A stretch of 64,000 nt of DNA from NORP110 sp051251595 (GTDB taxonomy: Bacteria > Pseudomonadota > Alphaproteobacteria > Rhodobacterales > Rhodobacteraceae): assembly GCA_051251595.1 (NCBI GenBank), contig JBPOFA010000003.1:372001-436000 (forward strand), read 5' to 3'. Positions 61,915 through 64,000 of the stretch are shown in pieces. The translations under genes were made by a program, and so were the position numbers. How positions within the stretch are numbered: the stretch's first letter is position 1; each line of letters opens with the position of its first letter. The notes beneath the pieces were generated by a model, which had not been told where the DNA came from, made no database searches, and was given only the letters and a program-made list of their open reading frames with translations.

Positions 61915-62373
61915 GTGCCGGGTGATCTTCCAAATTCGATCTTGTTTTGCTGCGATCACAATGCAGTAAGGTCGCCCATGGCCGAAGGTCTGATGAAAAA
62001 GCACTATGGCCAAGCCTGTTATATCCAGTCCGCAGGCGTCCATAATGACCTTGAGATTGACGGCTTTGCAGTGACCGTTTGTCAGGAAATCGGGGTAGAG
62101 CTGTCGCGCCACCGGTCCCGCTCTTTTGACGAAATGCAGGAATGGGGCGATGACCTGTCTGGGTTTGATCTGATTGTTGCCCTGTCGCCTGCATCCCAAA
62201 GGCGCGCATTGGATTTGACGCGGTTTTACCATTTGGACGTTGAATATTGGCCAATTCTGGATCCAACAGGGCTGGCAGAGCGTCGCGAAGAAAAACTGGC
62301 CGGGTATCGGACCACCCGGGATCAGATACAAACGCGGATGTTAAACCGATTTGGGCCGCCAACCGAAAGCTAG
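61915..62373 (+). CDS. low-molecular-weight protein-tyrosine phosphatase family protein
   Basis: 152 residues, starting at GTG four bases after the UPF0262 gene. The catalytic P-loop C-x5-R-S is CDHNAVRS at about residues 13-20, and the general-acid Asp is in the C-terminal DPTG motif (YWPILDPTGLAERREEKL). This fold includes tyrosine phosphatases and some arsenate reductases; the ArsC-type extra cysteines are not obvious. Always in this order in Rhodobacterales. Confidence 0.85.
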   Translation: MPGDLPNSILFCCDHNAVRSPMAEGLMKKHYGQACYIQSAGVHNDLEIDGFAVTVCQEIGVELSRHRSRSFDEMQEWGDDLSGFDLIVALSPASQRRALDLTRFYHLDVEYWPILDPTGLAERREEKLAGYRTTRDQIQTRMLNRFGPPTES

Positions 62374-62503
62374 GCCACCACAGCTGTCGGCGCCAAAATG
62401 ACCAAAAACGTGCTAAATCCCAATATGCTCTTGAAAAGTTTTCGGATAAGGCGCATCTAACGCTCGCTCGCATTTTGGCGGGCTTATTTATGATGGAGTA
62501 CAC

Positions 62504-62722
62504 ATGGCCAAGGAAGAAATGCTCGAATTCCCAGGTGTTGTGAAAGAACTTCTGCCGAACGCGACGTTCAGGGTCGAGCTGGAAAATGGCCATGAAATCA
62601 TCGCGCACACGGCAGGAAAGATGCGCAAAAACCGCATCCGCGTTCTGGCTGGCGACAAAGTGCAAGTCGAAATGACACCTTATGATCTGACAAAAGGTCG
62701 GATCAACTACCGCTTTAAGTAA
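62504..62722 (+). CDS. infA: translation initiation factor IF-1
   Basis: 72 residues, a single S1-like OB domain: MAKEEMLEFPGVVKELLPN, NGHEIIAHTAGKMRKNRIRVL, YDLTKGRINYRFK. IF-1 binds the ribosomal A site during initiation. GATGGAG lies upstream of the ATG. The maf gene starts six bases after its stop. Confidence 0.97.
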   Translation: MAKEEMLEFPGVVKELLPNATFRVELENGHEIIAHTAGKMRKNRIRVLAGDKVQVEMTPYDLTKGRINYRFK

Positions 62723-62728
62723 TTTAGC

Positions 62729-63307
62729 GTGAAACTGATCCTCGGATCGGGCAGCCCGCGCCGGCGTGAATTGCTGGCGCAGTTGGGCGTGGTGCCGGAT
62801 GAAATCCGTGCACCGGACATTGATGAAACGCCGCTCAAGAATGAACTGCCCCGGCAGTACTGCACCCGTATCACACGCGAAAAGATCAATGCGTTGTCGA
62901 TCAATCCCGGAGAGGTCGTGCTCTGCGCGGATACGACCGTGGCCCTGGGGCGTCGGATCATGGGGAAACCAGCGGATGCAGCGCAGGCGGCAGAGTTTCT
63001 CTTGAAACTGTCAGGGCGTCGACATTCTGTGATAACGGCGCTTGCGGTCAAAACAGCCGAGGGGCTGTGGGAACGCGATGTCGTCACGGACGTTAAGATG
63101 AAACGTCTGTCTGATGTGGAACTGAACAGCTATCTGGCCAGCAATGACTGGCAGGGCAAGGCTGGCGGCTATGCTATCCAGGGACCGGCCGGTGCGTTTA
63201 TCCCATGGATACAGGGCTCTTTTTCAGCCGTGATGGGCTTGCCCGTGGCCGAAACCGCAACCCTGTTGGCGGCGGCAGGATATCCAATTTATGGGGAGGC
63301 GTCATGA
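62729..63307 (+). CDS. maf: Maf-family nucleoside triphosphate pyrophosphatase
   Basis: 192 residues with a GTG start. The Maf substrate-binding motif LGSGSPRRRELLAQLG is at the N-terminus; ADTTVALGRRIMGKP and GKAGGYAIQGPAGAFIPWIQGS follow. These enzymes hydrolyse dTTP, UTP or modified nucleotides to the monophosphates, housecleaning or cell-division control. Overlaps the RNase gene start (ATGA). Confidence 0.93.
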   Translation: MKLILGSGSPRRRELLAQLGVVPDEIRAPDIDETPLKNELPRQYCTRITREKINALSINPGEVVLCADTTVALGRRIMGKPADAAQAAEFLLKLSGRRHSVITALAVKTAEGLWERDVVTDVKMKRLSDVELNSYLASNDWQGKAGGYAIQGPAGAFIPWIQGSFSAVMGLPVAETATLLAAAGYPIYGEAS

Positions 63308-64000
63308 AGGGGCGCATGGTGGTGCTTGGCCATATCGGCGATCGCGCCGTTGCGGCCTCTTTGCTTGACGGGAAACTGGATGATCTGTTGATCGATCCGG
63401 TGGAGGAAAACATCCCGTTGCCCGGCGCGATCTATCGCGCGATCTGTGATCGTCCGCTTAAAGGGCAGGGGGGCATGATGCTGCGCTTGCCAGACGGGAC
63501 AGCCTTTTTGCGGGCGGCCAAAGGCTTGCGCCCCGGACAGGCCATTCTGGTGCAGGTCACTGGATTTGCCGAAGACGGCAAGGCGGTGCCCGTCACCAAC
63601 CGCGTTTTGTTCAAAAGCCGCTATGCGATTGTCACGCCCGATGCGCCCGGTATCAATATCTCGCGCGCGATCAAGGACGAAGAGGCGCGGGTGCGGTTGA
63701 TGGAAATTGCCCATGACACCGTGGATTTCGACGACACGACGGGGCTGATCTTACGCTCTGTTGCGGCGGATGCGCCGGATGACGAAGTCGCTGAAGATAT
63801 TCAGGCCATGCACGATCTGGCCGGGGCGGTTATGGCCGATGCCAAGGGCGACAAGCCTGAACTGTTGGTAGATGGCGCAGATGCCCACGCCTTGGCGTGG
63901 CGCGACTGGCCCCACGCGGATCAGGTGGAAACCCATGAGGGCGCACTGTCAGATCACGGCGTGCTGGACATGATCGATGCGCTCAAGGGCGCCTATGTTC
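63304..64000 (+). CDS. ribonuclease E/G family protein (partial at window end)
   Basis: The first 232 residues are visible and the gene runs off the right edge. It matches the short alphaproteobacterial RNase G-like proteins next to maf: GRMVVLGHIGDRAVAASLLDGKLDDL, GQGGMMLRLPDGTAFLRAAKGLRPGQAILVQVTG with an S1-like region, then RVLFKSRYAIVTPDAPGINISRAIKDEE and the catalytic-domain start. The Asp residues of the active site lie beyond the edge, so integrity cannot be judged. Confidence 0.85.
   Translation, partial: MKGRMVVLGHIGDRAVAASLLDGKLDDLLIDPVEENIPLPGAIYRAICDRPLKGQGGMMLRLPDGTAFLRAAKGLRPGQAILVQVTGFAEDGKAVPVTNRVLFKSRYAIVTPDAPGINISRAIKDEEARVRLMEIAHDTVDFDDTTGLILRSVAADAPDDEVAEDIQAMHDLAGAVMADAKGDKPELLVDGADAHALAWRDWPHADQVETHEGALSDHGVLDMIDALKGAYV

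Overview
The window looks like a chromosomal segment of a marine-type alphaproteobacterium of the order Rhodobacterales (Roseobacter group). The main evidence is the right end. There murA, a DUF2948 gene, hisD, a UPF0262 gene, a small phosphatase, infA, maf and an RNase E/G gene follow one another in the order usual for that order. The rest fits: FCD-type and UTRA-type GntR regulators, a VPLPA-CTERM protein, and moderately high GC with GTG/TTG starts.

Left part (1-11 kb). The window opens on a broken junction: antisense CoxL-like sequence runs directly into the second half of an amidohydrolase. Next comes a ring-hydroxylating dioxygenase operon in which Rieske ferredoxin, FAD reductase and dioxygenase alpha subunit form one 940-residue reading frame, followed by the beta subunit. 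An AGE-family sugar isomerase, a YdcZ-type membrane protein and tex follow. Between tex and a divergent phospholipid-type cluster (CDP-alcohol phosphatidyltransferase, nucleotidyltransferase, 2OG-Fe(II) oxygenase) lies an imperfect ~185-bp direct repeat. It encloses a small membrane gene and a frameshifted methyltransferase remnant, and its differences preserve a hairpin.

Middle (11-34 kb). A leftward catabolic operon encodes a complete sugar-type ABC importer plus enolase-superfamily enzyme, RraA-like protein and a second enolase-superfamily enzyme, with a divergent GntR regulator. Then come a heterodimeric ABC exporter with one degenerate site, a LuxR-type regulator without a LuxI partner, a second broken junction (proline iminopeptidase against GH4 glycosidase) with a nearby GntR/UTRA regulator, tRNA-Gly, a homodimeric ABC exporter, a Kbp/LysM protein, an acyl-CoA synthetase and several small or secreted proteins.

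34-57 kb. This is the most unusual part: about 19 kb of closely packed leftward genes (53346 down to 34381) for a Tad-like pilus or secretion machine. It has two CpaF/TadA ATPases (one fused to an FHA domain), TadB, TadC, CpaB, TadE/TadG-like pseudopilins, a prepilin peptidase and four tiny leaderless Flp-like peptides, three of which are too short to be found by length-filtered gene calling. No secretin, TadZ/CpaE or TadD gene is visible. In their place are an FHA membrane protein, a pseudokinase-FGE protein, an OmpA protein, one caspase-like protease with intact catalytic residues and one pseudo-caspase lacking both. Both caspase-like proteins carry an EF-hand-like loop. A divergent short operon adds a secreted peptide, a lipoprotein and a third caspase with Sel1 repeats. 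A shared 21-bp palindrome occurs twice, just after the CpaF gene and just after the prepilin peptidase gene. I infer a signal-controlled envelope machine with a proteolytic arm; its function cannot be read from sequence.

Right end (57-64 kb). A VPLPA-CTERM protein, tRNA-Thr, and the conserved housekeeping run from a 47-residue basic protein and murA to the truncated RNase E/G gene.
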